From NCBI GenBank assembly GCA_947561715.1, contig OX387200.1, forward strand, positions 3,350,501 through 3,414,500: a stretch of DNA of 64,000 nucleotides. The letters are read 5' to 3'. Below, piece by piece: positions 46,145 to 57,786 of this stretch. Source of the stretch: Ascidia mentula (Eukaryota; Chordata; Ascidiacea; Phlebobranchia; Ascidiidae). Made by a program: the position numbers and the translations under genes. The stretch's first letter is position 1. The number at the start of each line of letters is the position of its first letter. The notes beneath the pieces are model-generated. The model was not told the DNA's origin. It was given only the letters and a program-made list of their open reading frames with translations, and ran no database searches.

Positions 46145-48326
46145 ATGTCAATATCTTTAGTGCTGGTTTTGATGCTGTGGGCAGTTGCTGAAGGGTGTGA
46201 TTCTGTTATACCTATAACTGCCGGGGAATGCACAACTAAAAGTTTCCACTCAACTTCCATAATTGTGGAAACGAATCAAGAATCGATCAAGTGGAATTAT
46301 AACGAAGTAAAACAATTGGAGCCACTATCTGGAATTGAACTGACTTGGTAAATATAAACGTGCCGTGTGTAATATTTGTCACGCTAACGTTATATTCCTT
46401 TTTGATGCATCCGGTAGTGAATTTTCGACTGAGAAAGTTAAGATAGATCTTGTTATTTGTGGAAAAGCAAACTGGAAAACTGGAAACATTCTTGTTAATT
46501 ATGTGGAAGGAGGAAACGACCGCACAAGTGAAATATGTTTCCGAGGTAACGCGGTGCACATATAAACAGCAGGTTTACGTTTTCAGAACTACTTGTCTTT
46601 CGCTACAATCATGCCTCTGTCAACAGAATATGTTTTGTTTAAACTACTACATTGTGTGTCATCTTTGTTTGGCATAAGCTATTTGAACTTTGGGTAACTT
46701 TTTTAATGAATTGATATAGACCAGCAAAGTTTCAAAACATCATGTTCTTATACAATTACAGGAGAAAATGCGACCGAAATTATTCCCCAAACTGGAGGCT
46801 CTGTCTCTGCACGAGATGGACTGGAATTGTTGTGTCGAGTTCCGTACGTAGGAAAACTGCTTGAAAACACAAAATTCCAATGGGTAATTCCATCCAAATA
46901 CAAAAACGTTACTACATCTCGGAATATACTGGTTTTAAATGATCTTACCAGAGACGATTGGGGAAAATATATTTGCACAACTAGTAACGAATTGGGTCAA
47001 GAACGTTCCTCTTACTTTGCGAATATTTTGTGTAAGTATTCCTATACTGCAGTAATATTTCATGCAATGGCATGATTTGCAGGATCGCCCCACTGCGCAG
47101 GTCATTGCTTGGCGATCACAGTAACGTATCCCGATCATGAGGTTTGCAGCCTATAGCTGGATCAGCCACTTTTTCCTGACAAGCCGAACCAAAGTTGCCT
47201 GGCAAGTTGTGCGTTTGCGCACCAGTGTACCTTGGCCACAATATACCCCGTGAAATCACGGAGCTCCTGCAGCTCAGTTGGTGGAGCGTTGGGCCTGGTT
47301 AGCCCAGGGTCGTGAGTTCAAACCTCACCGGGGGCTTGATTTTTCAAGTCTTGCTCCGCCGTGTCAGGAAAAAATGGCTGATCCAGCCTGGCTGCAATGC
47401 CTGGACTGCCAAGCCTGCAATCCTGCAAATCTTATGATATTCCTACTGTTATGAATAAGAAAGCCAAAGCTAAGATGGTGGACATAAGCAGACATTTCAA
47501 AAGCGATCGTGTTTATTATCATCAATGCTTTTGCAGAATGACTGGGACAGACTGCATCGAATCTACCACCAACAGGCAGATGGACGTAAAAGATTAGCAT
47601 AATATGTCCAGCATCTTAGCTTTGGTTTTCTTATTCAAAGTATTTGGTACCAAATTATTTTTTCTTACAGCTGTAAGACAAGGATGATATTTGTTTTTTT
47701 TTAATAAATACACAAAATTTCGTTTTCGATCTTATAACATCGAGTACATAAACAAAATGCAGAATTCTGTATCAACTTTTTTTTACAATTGTATCCACTT
47801 TAGTTCCCCCTGAGTTTGTAAGCGGACGCACGGAATGTACTTGGAATACTGTGAGAAGTGAATCTTGTGCAGTCACCTTTGCTGCAAATCCACCGGCCAA
47901 CCGTTTTGCCGTTTTTAAAGATGAACAGTTTTTAGCCTGCCAGGATTGCGAAATCTCAAAATCGGACAATAAACTTCAAAAATTTGTCTTTAATATGGAG
48001 GTATAAGAGTGTTAATATCTTTATAGATAAGATAATTTTTTTGCTCCTTAAGACCAATAGCAAAAAATAATTAATATAATTATAAGAAAAAGCATATGCG
48101 CATTTCGAAAGTAGCTACTTTTTTTATTTTAAATTTGCCTATATGACAATTTTGCTTTTAGTCAACAAAAGGAGATGAGGTCTACGACGTATACATAATG
48201 GAGCAAGGAATCCGTGAACTTCATCTTCGCTTTGAAATCACCAACAGTTCAACAAACGCCAAAACTTCTCTTATCACATATTTACTTACTTTAGCGACGC
48301 TCATTTCATATTTGTACCAGAAATAA
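46145..48326 (+). CDS. G4: type A Ig-family receptor, 5 exons, 320 aa
   Basis: Exons 46145-46347, 46418-46545, 46762-47031, 47804-48000, 48162-48326 join in frame. Signal peptide MSISLVLVLMLWAVAEG. The Ig domain reads FQWVIPSKYKNVTTSRNI, then DDWGKYICTTSN. Domain 3 departs from its sisters at SGRTECTWNTV (first Cys replaced by Arg) and NRFAVFKDEQ. C-terminus TYLLTLATLISYLYQK. The loss of one domain-3 cysteine may leave its partner unpaired. The upstream module is cut short by the foldback element, so its promoter region is only ~160 bp of shared sequence, and no relic first exon precedes it. Otherwise as G2; anchoring is GPI-like or short-tailed. Confidence 0.78.
47139..47432. repeat. Palindrome around tRNA-like sequence, G4 intron 3
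   Basis: Same arrangement as in G2 and G3. The outer part of the left arm (gcttcgcagcccaggcat) is deleted here; the inner arm and the right arm are present. Confidence 0.7.
47263..47335 (+). tRNA. tRNA-like sequence, G4 intron 3
   Basis: Same fold as the G3 copy, with an intact T arm (GTGAG/CTCAC) and B box. The 3' acceptor strand is CGGGGGC, leaving one weaker pair. Confidence 0.42.
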
Positions 48327-49857
48327 CATCATTTTTCACACCTATATCCGGACTCAATGACAATCATTAAAGATCAGTAAACTGTTGGAGTTGCTAGTCC
48401 TCCCTTAAACAATGGTACTGTTTTGTGTGGTTATGATAAGTGTGTTTCAAGACGGAAGGTCCAACAACGAAAACGATCAAACAATGGTTGCCTCGTCTTT
48501 TTTCTAGTTGACAGCTGAATTTCAGTGGTAATATTTAGCTAAAAATACGCCATTAGGCATATTTTACAACCAGGCATCATAACGTTATTTTATCAACAAG
48601 CAATTTCTTAAGCAAGTCATCAGCTGTTTTGCAAATGAAAAAAAACGCTACGTTTATCTCATTAACAGATAGTACAACCGTATCTAAATAGTTTTACTCA
48701 GTGATGCAGTGGAACAGGTCCGCAAGGACCCGGTTACTCTTTCGTCCGTGATTAAATTATTTTGTGCTGAACACAAAAGGCGGCGTGAGATACGCGGCGT
48801 TTAGGAAAGTTGATGGCATCAAGTTTATCACGCAGCAAGGTGAAATTGGCGATTAGCAACGAGCCACGCTCCAACAAAAGAAAAAGGGTTTGTCACCAAA
48901 GCAGTGGAACAGGTCCGCAAGCGCCAAGACAAACTCTTTCGCCCGTCACCTAGTCATTTTGTTTTGAACACAAAAGGCGGCGTAACAAACTCGGCCGTTG
49001 TTGCCGAGCTGGGAAGTTGAGGCCGTCGAGTCTATAACGCAACAAGGTGGAATTGGTGAATAACAACGAGCCCAGGTGCAACCAAAGAAAATTGCTTTTG
49101 TCATTGTGTTGACAAGAAAATATGCACCCCGCGTGATCAAGCCGGAAAGTAAATGGCGTCGAGTCTGTTAGGCAATAACTTGATATTAGCTTGGTTACAT
49201 AGTTACAGGGTGGCGCGTGTATTTTAACCATCTGATGACTCTCTGATGTTCTGTGACCAATGTCAGTGGTGATTAGTTGCTGTAGGTTTCTGATATGTTC
49301 GGCATGTTGACTTGGATATTTGTAATAGTATTGTGGAGAGTTAGGGTAGCGTGCGATTTCTTTTTACCGGTAAATGTCATTAAGTGCAAACAGTTCAACT
49401 TCGCAACCTGCGTCAGTGTAAGGGCCAAGTGCAGGTTTGTATGAAACAGCACAAGTCAGCACAAGCTTAAAACAACGCATTTTTTAGTTTTGAATTAATT
49501 GTGAGACACGGTTTAGTGACCAACATGGTCCAACACGAAAGTGACGGGTTTTCGAATATTTCATTACTTTTAACAAACAACAGGTTTAACGAAGGCTTTA
49601 GTTATCTACAAAGTTGGGGTTACGGGTCTCTATTGAACTTTTTGACGTACTTCTAAATGTCTAACCTTAGTTTAAAATGTTCTTGCATGGTTGGTTGCTC
49701 TTTCCGTTTGACAACAGGTTCAACGAAGGTTTTGATGATATATCTATAAAGTTGGGGTTCAGCTTCTCTATTGGGTTTAAGAACCAGAGCTTTTTTAGGT
49801 GATAACAATCTAGAAACGGCTTGTTTTGCTTCAGTTTTTCGTTCGCAGATTTTCAAT
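48327..49857. repeat. G4 3' flank and upstream module of G5
   Basis: No gene is supported. It is nearly identical to 56223-57786 and to 61842-63594. It includes a twice-used segment (gcagtggaacaggtccgcaa at 48713 and 48901) and first exon R6. Confidence 0.75.
49304..49434 (+). pseudogene. Receptor first exon R6, frame and donor intact
   Basis: The frame runs MLTWIFVIVLWRVRVACDFF to AKCR and ends TGCAG|GTTTGT in phase 2, matching the phase of receptor exon 2. It has a plausible signal peptide. It lies ~420 bp upstream of the normal first exon of G5 and could be an alternative first exon or a relic. Confidence 0.5.
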
Positions 49858-52024
49858 ATGTCAAAATCTTTAGTGCTGGTTTTGATGCTGTGGGGAGTTG
49901 CTGAAGGGTGTGATTCTGTTATACCTATAACTGCCGGGGAATGCACAACTAAAAGTTTCCACTCAACTTCCATAATTGTGGAAACGAATCAAGAATCGTT
50001 AAAGTGGAAATATAACGAAGAAAAAACATTAGAGCTACTATCTGGAATTGAACTAACTTGGTAAGTATGAACGTGCCGTGTGTAATATTTGACACACTAA
50101 CGTTATATTCCCTATTGATGCATCCGGTAGTGAATTTTCGACTGAGAAAGTTAAGATAGATCTTGTTATTTGTGGAAAAGCAAACTGGAAAACTGGAAAC
50201 ATTCTTGTTAATTATATAGAAGATGGAAACGACAACTCAAGTGAAATATGTTTTCGAGGTAACGCGCGGTGTACATAATAAAGCAGGTTTACGTTTTCAG
50301 TACTATATTTAAGAACTATTTGTCTTTTGCTACAATCATGCCAACAAAATATTTTTTGTTTAAACTACTTATACATTGTGTGTCATCTTTGTTTGCCATA
50401 TAGACTTCTTGAACTTGGGGTAACTTTTTTAATGAATTGATATTTTTAATGAACAGACCAGCAAAGTTTCAAAACATCCTGTTCTTAAATAATTACAGGA
50501 GAAAATGCGACGGAAATTATACCCCGACCTGTAGGCACTGTTTCTGCGGGGGATGGACTGGAATTGTTGTGTCGAGTTCCGTACGTAGGAAAACTGCTTG
50601 AAAACACAAAATTCCAATGGGAAATTCCATCGAAATTTAGAAACCTTGATACATCTCGGGATACCCTGGTTTTAAATGATCTTACGAGAGACGACTGGGG
50701 AATATATATTTGCACAACTTGTAACGAATTGGGTCAAGAACGTTCCTCTTACTTCGCGAATATTTTGTGTAAGTATTCCTATACTGTTTTGAGTTTTAAA
50801 CCCTTCATGTTTGTTTTCGGCGTCGCGACAACGGCTTCGCTCCTGGCTCGCGGAAAATGCGTTGTCCATGTGTCACGGTCACGTGTCTAGTTGGAAAGGC
50901 TCAATATTCGTAAACCCTCTGATATTGTGTAAGCGATATTTATTGGCACCGTGTCACTATGGCATGCTGGTAGTGACAGAACCAGATGTTAAAATATTTG
51001 AATCCCACCACCGCCCAATAAAATATCGTTTGTTTGGAGTTCTGTTTCCACTTGCTGCTTTCTTTAGACATCCTGAAAAACTTGTAACTGTAACCTCTTT
51101 TTAGTTTTCCCCCAGTTTGTGAACGAGAGCAAGGAATGTTCATGGCATGAAGTGCGGAATGGAACTTGTTCGATCACGTTCGCCGCAAATCCACCTGCCA
51201 AGCATTTCGTTGTCAGTAAAGATGGAAATGTGTTAAATTGTTCGGATTGCAAGATCTCAAGCGTGGGTCGAAATTTACAAAAGTTTAATTTTGGCAGAAA
51301 CGTAAGATTTTGTATGCTTTGCATTTGGTTTGTTAAGGAATAACGCTAAATCTATCATTTTTCTCCTATCCTTTTTTTTCTCCTTAAATCGTTAAGACCT
51401 TAAGCATGCAGTGCTGTTTCGTTAGAATTCAACTGCTGGTGTGTCCTATTAGTTATGACGAACATAAATTTGGTTAAATTATTCACCTATCTAGGAAATC
51501 TCTCCCAGTATACAAAAACACAGTGGTTTACTTATTTCCTGTAAAATCAATCGTTGCGGTTTTTGTTTTCGACAGTGAATGTACAACATACCTCATATTT
51601 TAGTTCACAGAAACAGATGGAGTTTTTGAAGTTTCCGTATTTTTGTCTTCTGATCATAAACTACGCCGTCAAGTGAAAATATACAGCGATACTACAGCGT
51701 CCATAATTGTGGTTGTGTTATACCTGGCTGTACTTGTGTTAATTGCTTCGTATGCAATGTACAATGCTGGGTTGTGGGAGATGTGTTTTGGGCGACAACA
51801 TGACAGCTACGATCAGCAACCTGGTACGATGAAAGCCGAAATTATTGATAGCTGTGTTTATATCCGTTGCTTGTTTGTATTCTGGTTTAAATTCTTTTTT
51901 AACTTCCAGTTTCTGGAAAAGCGTTTGGATAGAAAATGACGTGTTACTGCCTTAAGTTACAACAAAATACAGTTTTTACCTTTATATTACAGCAGCAATC
52001 GAAATGCACGACATCGAAACCTGA
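49858..52024 (+). CDS. G5: chimeric type B Ig-family receptor, 6 exons, 349 aa
   Basis: Exons 49858-50060, 50131-50258, 50499-50768, 51105-51301, 51604-51823, 51993-52024 join in frame. Exons 1-3 are of the type A kind (MSKSLVLVLMLWGVAEG; EIIPRPVGTVSAGDGLELLC; FQWEIPSKFRNLDTSRDT; DDWGIYICTTCN). Exons 4-6 match G1: CSWHEVRNGTCSITF, CSDCKISSVGR, membrane helix TASIIVVVLYLAVLVLIASY, tail ending EMHDIET. Intron 3 contains pieces of the receptor upstream module (ggctcaatattcgtaaaccc), marking the recombination junction, and lacks the tRNA palindrome. The Ig domain has an extra Cys (TTCNELG) after the conserved one. A type I surface protein is predicted; ligand and signalling are unknown. Confidence 0.8.
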
Positions 52025-52514
52025 TCAGCAACACTTTTTTGACGTGACACAAGTGAAACATCAATGTCAACTTCAAATATTACTAAGACAACTTCGTGTT
52101 AACGCTTCTATTTTTAGAAAACTTGTTTCGCTTTATTAAGCATCATCAGTTTTTATATGAAATAGATTGACAGCAGTATTTATATTCTCGCGTGTATTCT
52201 GGTTAAAAACCTTTTAACTTTCAGTTTCACTTCCCCAAGTTTTTTTCTAAAAAACACTGCTTTAACCTTTGTATTATTTCCTGTGATAGCTGTTATTTTT
52301 CATTTCGTGTTCGTATGTCGTCCAGAGATCTTATTTAAATCGCATGCTTTAAGCGATGTAACTATGATCGCTATGGGTCTGTGCTGCAGACTTTGGAATG
52401 AATAGTTATGTTGATGACAACTACAAGCAGATGGTCTCCTGGGTAACACGTGCAAGGGTCATTACTGCCTATTTTAATCTTGCTGCCTATTTAGTTTTTG
52501 AAAGTTTATTCTAT
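52025..52514. other. G5 3' flank
   Basis: Shared with the 3' flanks of G1 and G7 (for example tttcgctttattaagcatca and atgtcgtccagagatc). An open frame beginning ATGAATAGTTATGTTGATG near 52398 also exists after G1 but ends differently and is not supported as a gene. Confidence 0.5.
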
Positions 52515-53079
52515 TTTCCAAAACAAAATGTATCGTGTCAATCTTACCAAGTGCTCCTCATTGTTCTCTTTGTTAAAATCAACATTTTGTTTTCCTTTGA
52601 TCGATTTCACAATATTGTTATCTTTATTGCCCTTCCTGCCTTTTTGATTGACAAGTTAAACCTAAAATCTGCACGAGGTATCCCGCATTTGCTGATGATT
52701 AACCTTCGGCAATCGAAGTTTAGCAATCTTTCCTTAAGTTTTCTTTGTATTGCGTTATAATTATTTTGCATTCTTAAGACCATTCATAACAACTTATTGC
52801 AAAATGAATTGCACAATAATCATGTTTCCATGCTATCTTTCCAACTCCCCAAACAGCTTTTAGCTGATCACATACACATTTTACATCTACGGGTATTCGT
52901 TTCCATAGAAACTTTGCATTTGTAAGATCGTTTGAGAGTAAATACAATTCCAGTAGTTCACAGTAGAGTTCTTGTGATAGCAGCCCCTTTGGAAAGTCAA
53001 GTTCCTGGTTTTCCAGAACAGCCAGGCGGTTCTCAGCCTTTTCTTTGGGACATCCCGCTGGTAAATCATTTTTTTTCAA
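52515..53079 (-). pseudogene. COPS8: COPS8 intronless pseudogene, copy 2
   Basis: Minus-strand reading gives LENQELDFPKGLLSQELYCE, LYLLSNDLTNAKFLWKRIP and VWGVGKIAWKHDYCAIHF, then stops after CYEWS; the C-terminal part is further damaged. It is the same insertion as copy 1 at 29.6-30.2 kb, carried along by duplication of the type B 3' flank. It is absent after G7, where the flank diverges near 60.4 kb. Confidence 0.8.
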
Positions 53080-53953
53080 TTTATTTCAATGCTGATCGAA
53101 AAAGGTCGAATCAACAAATCTTCTAAACACCAAACAATAGAGCTTGTTTATCCCTGTGATTATTGCGTTGTTTGTTGACACAGGTTACCTTTTTACAGGA
53201 TGCCGCGTATATTTTGATTATTTCACGCTAAATAACTCGTGGTGACTAAACAGTTTAAATTCTTTTCAGCGTCGCCACAGCATGACGCGGAAAGTGCATT
53301 TTATCAGGGTCACGGCTCTAGTTGGAAAGGCTCAATATTCGTAAACCCTTTTATATTATGTGAACAATTTGCCAGTGGTGATTAGTTTCTTTTATTCTGA
53401 TATGATCGACATGTTAACTTGGCTGTTTGTAATGTTATTGTGGAGAGTTAGGGTAGCGTACGATTCCTTTTTACCGGGTGCCGATAAGTTCGAAATGCTG
53501 GAGTTCAACTTCGCAACCTGCGTCAGTGTAAGGGCCAAGTGCAGGCTTGTAAGAAACAGCACAAGTCAGCGCAATCTCATAACGAAACAACATTTACGTG
53601 CGTACGTGCGGATAGGTTGAACAGGAAACAGCGTTACCATGATTTTGTCAGAGCGATTTACGTTTTCTTCCGTCTGTTAGGTGGGTTTCATTGTTCCTGT
53701 TGCATTGGACAGGGACATTTATATGTACTTTTTTACGCACTTCTACTGCGAACATGTTTAATAGAAGTTTAAAAGTTTCTGCATTGTTTGTTGCTCTTTC
53801 AGTTCAACAACAGGTTCAACGAAGGTTTTGATGATATATCTATAAAGTTGGGGTTCGGCATCTCTATTGGGTTTAAGAACCAGAGCTTTTTAAGGTGATA
53901 ACAATCTAAAAACAGCTTAGTTTACTTCAGTTTTTCGTTCGCAGATTTTCAGT
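53080..53953. promoter_or_regulatory. Upstream module of G6 with first exon R7
   Basis: Starts like 30206-30700 (tcttctaaacaccaaacaat, first exon), then joins sequence matching 33000-33180 (tgcggataggttgaacagga), then the common pre-ATG region (cagtttttcgttcgcag). A mosaic of two older modules. Confidence 0.6.
53411..53544 (+). pseudogene. Receptor first exon R7, frame and donor-like end intact
   Basis: MLTWLFVMLLWRVRVAYDSF to AKCR in an open frame of 134 bases, phase 2; the first cysteine of the domain is changed to Tyr and another to Phe. The donor has become CAG|GCTTGT, a GC site, so splicing is less likely than in R6 or R8. Confidence 0.45.
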
Positions 53954-54951
53954 ATGTCAACATCTTTAGTTCTGGTTTTGATGCTGTGGGGAGTTGCTGA
54001 AGGGTGTGATTCTGTTATACCTATGACTGCCGGGGAATGCACAACTAGAAGTTTCCACTCAACTTCCATAATTGTGGAAGCGAATCAAGAATCGATCAAA
54101 TGGAATTATAACGAAGTAAAACAATTGGAGCCACTATCTGGAATTAACCTGACTTGGTAAGTATGAACGTGCCGTGTGTAATATTTGACACACTAACGTT
54201 CTATTCCTTATTGATGCATCCGGTAGTGAATTTTCGACTGAGAAAGTTAAGATAGATCTTGTTATTTGTGGAAAAGCAAACTGGAAAACTGGAAACATTC
54301 TTGTCCATTATGTGGAAGAAGGAAACGACCGCACAAGCGAAATATGTTTTCGAGGTAATGCGGTGTACATATAAACAGCAGGTTTACTATATTTAAGAAC
54401 TACTTGTCTTTCGCTACAATCATGCCTCTGTAAACAGAATATTTTTTGTTTAAACTACTACATTGTGTGTCATCTTTGTTTGCCATAAGCTTTTTGAACT
54501 TTGGGGTAACTTTTTTAATGAATTGATATAGACCAGCAAAGTTTCAAAACATCCTGTTCTTATACAATTACAGGAGAAAATGCGACCGAAATTATACCCC
54601 GAACTGGAGGCTCTGTCTCTGCACGAGATGGACTGGAATTGTTGTGTCGAGTTCCGTACGTAGGAAAACTGCTGGAAAACACAAAATTCCAATGGGAAGT
54701 CCCACACAAATACAAAAACTTTTCTACATCTCGGAATATACTGGTTTTAAATGATCTTACCAGAGACGAATGGGGAAAATATATTTGCACAACTAGAAAC
54801 GAGTTGGGTCAAGAGAGTTCCTCTTACTTTGCGAATATTTTGTGTAAGTATTCCTATACTGCAGTAATATTTCATGCAATGGCATGATTTGCAGGATCGC
54901 CCCACTGCGCAGGTCATCGCTTGGCGATCACAGTAACGTATCCCGATCATG

Positions 54952-55262
54952 AGGTTTGCATGCTTGGCAGCCCAGGCATTGCAGCCTATAGCTGGATCAG
55001 CCACTTTTTCCTGACAAGCCGAACCAATGTTGCCTGGCAAGTTGTGCGTTTGCGCACCAGTGTACCTTGGCCACAATATACCCCGTGAAACCACGGAGCT
55101 CCTGCAGCTCAGTTGGTGGAGCGTTGGGCCTGGTTAGCCCAGGGTCGTGAGTTCAAACCTCACCGGGAGCTTGAAGTCTTGCTCCGGCGTGTCAGGAAAA
55201 AGTGGCTGATCCAGCCTGGCTGCAATGCCTGGACTGCCAAGCCTGCAATCCTGCAAACCTTA
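54952..55262. repeat. Palindrome around tRNA-like sequence, G6 intron 3
   Basis: The most complete copy. Left arm about 54952-55021 (ggtttgcatgcttggcagcc ... cactttttcctgaca) and right arm about 55187-55262 (tgtcaggaaaaagtggctga ... gccaagcctgcaatcc). Confidence 0.8.
55098..55170 (+). tRNA. tRNA-like sequence, best-preserved copy, G6 intron 3
   Basis: Acceptor GCTCCTG/CGGGAGC, D arm GCTC/GAGC, anticodon arm TGGGC-CTGGTTA-GCCCA, T arm GTGAG-TTCAAAC-CTCAC. The B box is intact, and the A box differs at its first base. The anticodon would be GGT (Thr). One extra base before the anticodon stem makes function uncertain. Confidence 0.5.
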
Positions 55263-56222
55263 TGATATTCCTACTGTTATGAATAAGAAAGCCAAAGCTA
55301 AGATGTTGGACATTAGCAGACATTTCAAAAGCGATCGTGTTTATTATCATCAATGCTTTTGCAGAATGACTGGGACTGACTGCATCGAATCTACCACCAA
55401 CAGGCAGATGGACGTAAAAGATTAGCATAATATGTCCAGCATCTTAGCTTTGGTTTTCTTATTCAAAGTATTTGGTACCAAATTATTTTTTCTTATAGCT
55501 GTAAGACAAGGATGATATTTGTTTTTTTTAATAAATACACAAAATTTCGTTTTCGGTCTTATAACATCGAGTACATAAATAAAATGCAGAATTCTGTATC
55601 AATTTTTTTTACAAGTGTATCCACTTTAGTTCCCCCTGAGTTTGTAAGCGGATGCACGGAATGTACTTGGAATGCTGTGAGAAGTGAATCTTGTGCAGTC
55701 ACCTTTGCTGCAAATCCACTGGCCCAAAATATTAGTCGTCTATAAAGATGAACAGTTTTTAGATAGACAGGATTGCGAAATCTCAAAATCGGACAACAAA
55801 CTTCAAAAATTTGTCTTTAATATGGAGGTATATGATAGTGTTAATATCTTTATAGATAAGATAATTGTTTTCTCCTTAAGACCAATAGCAAATATAATTA
55901 CAATAATTATAAGAAAAAGCATATGCGTGCAAAAAAAGCCATAATATTGCAAAGCTGCAGCTAAGCATATGCGCATTTCGAAAGAAAATTATATTTTAAG
56001 ATAAAATGGCTACTTTTGTTATTTTAAAATTTGCCTATATGACAATTTTGCTTTTAGTCAACAAAAGGAGATGAGATCTACGACGTGTACATATTTAACC
56101 AAGGATTCCGTGAACTTCATCTTCGCTTTCAAATCACCAACAGTTCAACAAACTCCAAACCTTCTGTTATCACATATTTACTTACTTTGGCGATGCTCAT
56201 TTCATATTTGTACAAGAATTAA

Positions 56223-57786
56223 CATCATTTTTCACACCTATATCCGGACTCAATGACAATCATTAAAGATCAGTAAACTGTTGGAGTTGCTAATCCTCCC
56301 TTAAACAATGGCACTGTTTTGTGTTGTTATGATAAGTGTGTTTCAAGACGGATACATTAATCGCGACTTTACAAAGGCCAACAACGAAAACGATCAAACA
56401 ATGGTTGCCTCGTTTTTTTTCTAGTTGACAGCTGAATTTCAGTGGTAATATTTAGCTAAAAATACGCCATTAGGCATATTTTACAACCAGGCATCATAAC
56501 GTTATTTTGTCAATAAGCAATTTCTTAAGCAAGTCACCAGCTGTTTTGCAAATGACTATCAGACTATCTAAACGCTATGTTTATCTCATTAACAGATAGT
56601 ACAACCGTATCTAAATGGTTTTACTCAGTGATGCAGTGGAACAGGTCCGCAAGGACCCGGTTACTCTTTCGCCCGTGATCAAATTATTTTGTGCTGAACA
56701 CAAAAGGCGGCGTGAGATACGCGGCGTTTAGGAAAGTTGATGGCATCAAGTTTATCATGCAGCAAGGTGAAATTGGCGATTAGCAACGAGCCACGCTCCA
56801 ACAAACGAAAAAGGGTTTGTCACCAAAGCAGTGGAACAGGTCCGCAAGCGCCAGGACAAACTCTTTCGCCTGTCACCTAGTCATTTTGTTTTGAACACAA
56901 AAGGCGGCGTAACAAACTCGGCCGTTGTTGCCGAGCTGGGAAGTTGAGGCCGTCGAGTCTATTACGCAACAAGGTGGAATTGGTGAATAACAACGAGCCC
57001 AGGTGCAACCAAAGAAAATTGCTTTTGTCATTGTGTTGACAAGAAAATATGCACCCCGCGTGATCAAGCTGGAAAGTAAATGGCGTCGAGTCTGTTAGGC
57101 AATAACTTGATATTAGCTTGGTTACATAGTTACAGGGTGGCGCGTGTATTTTTTGACCATCTGATGACCCTCTGATGTTCTGTGACCAATGTCAGTGGTG
57201 ATTAGTTTATGTAGGTTTTTGATATGTTCGGCATGTTAACTTGGATATTTGTAATAGTATTGTGGAGAGTTAGGGTAGCGTGCGATTTCTTTTTACCGGT
57301 AAATGTCATTAAGTGCAAACAGTTCAACTTCGCAACCTGCGTCAGTGTAAGGGCCAAGTGCAGGTTTGTATGAAACAGCACAAGTCAGCACAAGCTTAAA
57401 ACAACGCATTTTTTAGTTTTGAATTAATTGTGAGACACGGTTTAGTGACCAACATGGTCCAACACGAAAGTGACGGGTTTTCGAATATTTCATTACTTCC
57501 AACAAACAACAGGTTTAACGAAGGCTTTAGTTATCTACAAAGTTGGGGTTACGGGTCTCTATTGAACTTTTTGACGTACTTCTAAATGTCTAACCTTAGT
57601 TTAAAATGTTCTTGCATGGTTGGTTGCTCTTTCCGTTTGACAACAGGTTCAACGAAGGTTTTGATGATATATCTATAAAGTTGGGGTTCAGCTTCTCTAT
57701 TGGGTTTAAGAACCAGAGCTTTTTTAGGTGATAACAATCTAGAAACGGCTTGTTTTGCTTCAGTTTTTCGTTCGCAGATTTTCAAT
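56223..57786. repeat. G6 3' flank and upstream module of G7
   Basis: No gene is supported. Near-identical to 48327-49857, part of a recent ~7.9 kb duplication. Contains first exon R8. Confidence 0.75.
57233..57363 (+). pseudogene. Receptor first exon R8, frame and donor intact
   Basis: Sister of R6, same length (131) and phase 2, MLTWIFVIVLWRVRVACDFF to AKCR. It lies ~420 bp before the normal G7 first exon. Confidence 0.5.

Larger units (their letters stand above)
53954..56222 (+). pseudogene. G6: type A receptor with frameshift in exon 4
   Basis: Exons 53954-54156, 54227-54354, 54574-54843, 55630-55827, 56058-56222. Exons 1-3 are intact (Ig domain FQWEVPHKYKNFSTSRNI, LTRDEWGKYICTTRN). Exon 4 has one extra base after ANPLAQ, giving ISRL and a stop at 55743-55745. 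Translation would therefore end in domain 3 with no membrane anchor. Exon 5 is intact as sequence but out of reach. The gene may be dead, or may make a secreted two-domain protein. A short extra segment (gcaaaaaaagccataatatt) lies in intron 4. Confidence 0.75.

Noticed and set aside
49771-49857. Upstream in-frame ATG extending the receptor leader (MGLRTRAFLG...), also at 57700 and 63508
   Set aside because: It adds 29 residues before a standard signal peptide, crosses the acceptor-like ttcgcag, and is not open before the other copies.
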